A stretch of 64,000 bases of DNA from Eutrophovita brisbanensis (lineage in GTDB: Bacteria; Pseudomonadota; Gammaproteobacteria; Burkholderiales; Eutrophovitaceae). The DNA lies in assembly GCA_038147395.1 (NCBI GenBank), contig JAYQTM010000001.1:1488001-1552000 (forward strand), read 5' to 3'. Each line of letters begins with the position of its first letter. Within the stretch, counting starts at the first letter, position 1. Of this stretch, positions 62,080 through 64,000 are shown in pieces. The translations under genes and the position numbers were made by a program. Under the pieces are notes generated by a model, which ran no database searches, was not told where the DNA came from, and saw only the letters and a program-made list of their open reading frames with translations.

Positions 62080-63177
62080 CTAGCATTCGGCTATCTCTTC
62101 ATAGCCAACAATCTCAAGGTCAAAGCCAGCCATACTCGGCATCTTGCGTGGTGCCGCCATTAATCTCATCCTGACAACGCCCAAGTCTTTTAAAATTTGC
62201 GCTCCAATTCCATAATTACGCAGATCAAATTTGGGCGGCGACCTGTCAACCGCTTGCAAATGGTCAAGTAGGGCGTCGCCATCCTCGGTGCGGTGAAGTA
62301 ATATCAGCACCCCCTTGCCAACCTCATTGATTCTTTGTAACGCATCGTCGAATCGCCAAGAATGAAGGGAGCTATTTTTATCCAACAAATCGGCAATTGA
62401 AAAAGGTTCGTGAACACGAACCAAGACGTCATCCTCCGCGGATAGGGTTCCTTTCACTAGAGCCAAATGCACCTCTTTCGAGACGCGATCACGATAGCCA
62501 ATTAAATCAAACTTTCCGCTACTTGTTTCGATCGGACGCTCCAGAACACGGTCGACTAACGATTCATTCTGACTGCGATACGCAATTAAGTCCGATATCG
62601 TTCCGATTTTGATCCCATGTTGTTGACTAAATGCAATCAAATCCGGAAGCCGCGCCATCTCCCCATCATCTTTCAATATCTCGCAAATCACGGAAGAGGG
62701 CTGTAATCCTGCCAGCCTGGCCAAATCGCACCCGGCTTCGGTGTGACCGGCACGCACCAGCACACCTCCATCCTCCGCTCTCAGGGGAAAGATGTGACCG
62801 GGCTGCACGATATCAGTCTCCACCGCAGTCTCTGAGACAGCAGCTTTAATTGTTCGAGACCTGTCGGCAGCTGATATTCCCGTTGTGACTCCAGTAGCGG
62901 CCTCGATTGACACCGTAAAGTTCGTCCCCATGCTCGATCGATTCGCGCTGACCATTGGCATTAAATTTAGCTGTCGACATTTCTCTGAGGTGAGTGTCAG
63001 ACAGATTAATCCCCGACCAAAACGAGCCATGAAGTTGATGATTTCGGGCGTGACATGCTCAGAGGCCACCACGAGGTCGCCCTCATTCTCCCGATCCTCT
63101 TCATCAACGAGGATCACCATTTTTCCATCTCTCAGATCCTCAACGATCTCGGATATCGCGCTAACCTCTGAACTCAT
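62080..63177 (-). CDS. ribBA: 3,4-dihydroxy-2-butanone-4-phosphate synthase with degenerate GTP cyclohydrolase II domain
   Basis: 365 residues. The N-terminal RibB domain (about 1-205) has VDEEDRENEGDLVVASE and HTEAGCDLARLAG. The C-terminal region has the RibA fold (LRNYGIGAQILKDLGV), but the zinc-cysteine segment of active enzymes is replaced by RVHEPFSIADLLDKN, with no Cys cluster. GTP cyclohydrolase II is probably supplied by another ribA outside the window. The start overlaps the ribE stop by 4 bp. Confidence 0.93.
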   Translation of the reverse strand: MSSEVSAISEIVEDLRDGKMVILVDEEDRENEGDLVVASEHVTPEIINFMARFGRGLICLTLTSEKCRQLNLMPMVSANRSSMGTNFTVSIEAATGVTTGISAADRSRTIKAAVSETAVETDIVQPGHIFPLRAEDGGVLVRAGHTEAGCDLARLAGLQPSSVICEILKDDGEMARLPDLIAFSQQHGIKIGTISDLIAYRSQNESLVDRVLERPIETSSGKFDLIGYRDRVSKEVHLALVKGTLSAEDDVLVRVHEPFSIADLLDKNSSLHSWRFDDALQRINEVGKGVLILLHRTEDGDALLDHLQAVDRSPPKFDLRNYGIGAQILKDLGVVRMRLMAAPRKMPSMAGFDLEIVGYEEIAEC

Positions 63178-63770
63178 TGCGTGCGTCTCTCACCGATTAT
63201 TTTCTCTACGTACCGCGCAATCATATCGATCTCAATATTCACAAAGTCTCCAACGGATAGCGATTTTAAATTAGTTACGCTAAGTGTATGGGGCACCAGA
63301 TTGATATTGATCTGATTCGATGACGCATGATTAATTGTCAAACTGACGCCGTTGAGTGTAACCGACCCTTTATTCACGCAATACTTCGCCAATCGATCGG
63401 GGCACTCGATTACCACTTGCCAATTATTATCAACAATCTCAATTTCTTTGACGATTGCAACACCATCGACATGACCGCTAACGAGATGTCCACCAATGAG
63501 TGTTTGTAGCGTCAGTGCTCGCTCGAGGTTAACAATCTGATCAATCTTAAATCCTGTCGTCACACTTAATGTTTCCGGAGAGACATCGAACTCAATTTCC
63601 CGCTCCCTGATCGTTGCCGCCGTCAAGCACACCCCATTCACGGCAATACTGTCTCCTTCCGAAATGGTCGAAGTCTCAAAATTCTGGCTCGAAATAATCA
63701 AACGCGCTGACTCCCCACCCAAAACATATGAGGACACTGCTCCAGTCGCTTCAATAATCCCAGTAAACAT
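63174..63770 (-). CDS. ribE: Riboflavin synthase alpha chain
   Basis: 198 residues with two lumazine-binding repeats. It opens MFTGIIEATGAV, and contains AVNGVCLTAA, GHLVSGHVDG and VTLNGVSLTIN. It dismutates two lumazine molecules to riboflavin. Follows ribD by 2 bp. Confidence 0.96.
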   Translation of the reverse strand: MFTGIIEATGAVSSYVLGGESARLIISSQNFETSTISEGDSIAVNGVCLTAATIREREIEFDVSPETLSVTTGFKIDQIVNLERALTLQTLIGGHLVSGHVDGVAIVKEIEIVDNNWQVVIECPDRLAKYCVNKGSVTLNGVSLTINHASSNQININLVPHTLSVTNLKSLSVGDFVNIEIDMIARYVEKIIGERRTQ

Positions 63771-63772
63771 GG

Positions 63773-64000
63773 CTAAAACCTTATTGTCACCCGTAAATCC
63801 TGACCAAATCTTCTGACATCGGTCACACGACGACTAGGCACTTGATCCATTGACCGAAGTTCGTCTATGAACAACATATCTCTTCCATCAGCGCCCATGA
63901 ATTTGGGGGCGTAATAAATCACTAACTCGTCAATCAATCCCACCGAGAACAATGCACTGTGTAAATTGACGCCAGCCTCGACCAAAATCTCGTTGTATTG
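63773..64000 (-). CDS. ribD: Riboflavin biosynthesis RibD, C-terminal end (cut by window)
   Basis: The last 75 codons of a frame that continues past the right edge. NEILVEAGVNLHSALFSVGL then IDELVIYYAPKFMG and DLRVTIRF match the C-terminal reductase domain of RibD. The deaminase part is outside the window. First in the visible rib-nusB operon. Confidence 0.88.
   Translation of the reverse strand, partial: QYNEILVEAGVNLHSALFSVGLIDELVIYYAPKFMGADGRDMLFIDELRSMDQVPSRRVTDVRRFGQDLRVTIRF

Overview
This 64-kb window is a compact chromosomal segment of a Pseudomonadota bacterium. The gene orders are those of beta-/gammaproteobacteria: gyrA-serC-serA-pheA-hisC-tyrA-aroA/cmk-rpsA-ihfB-lapA-lapB; bpt-pyrD and rnfB-nth; tldD-yhdP|glnE; ilvE-zinc finger-waaF; ribD-ribE-ribBA-ribH-nusB. 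The standalone RnfB beside nth and the ilvE-zf-waaF order are most familiar from Betaproteobacteria/Burkholderiales, but I cannot fix the genus. Base composition looks intermediate. Genes overlap or nearly touch, and no gene-free stretch exceeds 300 bases. I saw no insertion sequence, prophage, CRISPR array or tRNA.

Layout. 1-12.9 kb (minus strand): lapB (cut by the window edge), lapA, ihfB, rpsA, an aroA-cmk fusion, tyrA, hisC, pheA, serA, serC, gyrA. This couples serine and aromatic amino acid synthesis with translation and replication genes. 13.2-15.5 kb (plus): ubiG, a YajG-like lipoprotein, tmRNA and mscL. 15.6-26.4 kb is the PQQ region. On the minus strand are tonB-like, an alpha/beta-fold peptidase, a sensor kinase, a LuxR-type regulator, a free-standing second pqqA and a cytochrome b561. 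Divergent from these run pqqA-B-C-D-E and a two-gene ABC exporter. 26.4-36.1 kb: slyD, roxA-like, an MBL hydrolase, bamC, dapA, a methyltransferase, sodC-like, aat (frameshifted), bpt, pyrD, rnfB-like, nth. 36.1-39.7 kb is a quinoprotein-relay cluster: two small cytochromes c, a SoxYZ-like carrier, metallohydrolase 1 and a frameshifted metallohydrolase 2. 39.8-49.4 kb: cobalamin adenosyltransferase, a BtuF-like protein, tldD, yhdP, glnE. 49.5-54 kb: ilvE, a zinc-finger protein, waaF, a YheT-like hydrolase, algC. 54-64 kb (minus): alaS, recX, recA, pncC, pgpA, thiL, panB, nusB, ribH, ribBA, ribE, ribD (cut by the window edge).

The accessory theme is periplasmic quinoprotein metabolism. The window makes PQQ from a precursor peptide encoded twice, with different codons but the same 23 residues. 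It also carries a regulatory pair, a transporter and the SoxYZ/metallohydrolase/cytochrome set known to accompany PQQ dehydrogenases. No PQQ dehydrogenase itself lies in the window. The most interesting points are the duplicated pqqA, the divergent PQQ regulatory/transport arrangement, the relay cluster with a metallohydrolase that has lost its metal motif, and a SodC-like lipoprotein lacking a copper ligand and the active-site arginine. Two reading frames (aat and metallohydrolase 2) break at G-runs, and a third (pncC) appears shifted near its end; sequencing error must be excluded before these are read as biology.
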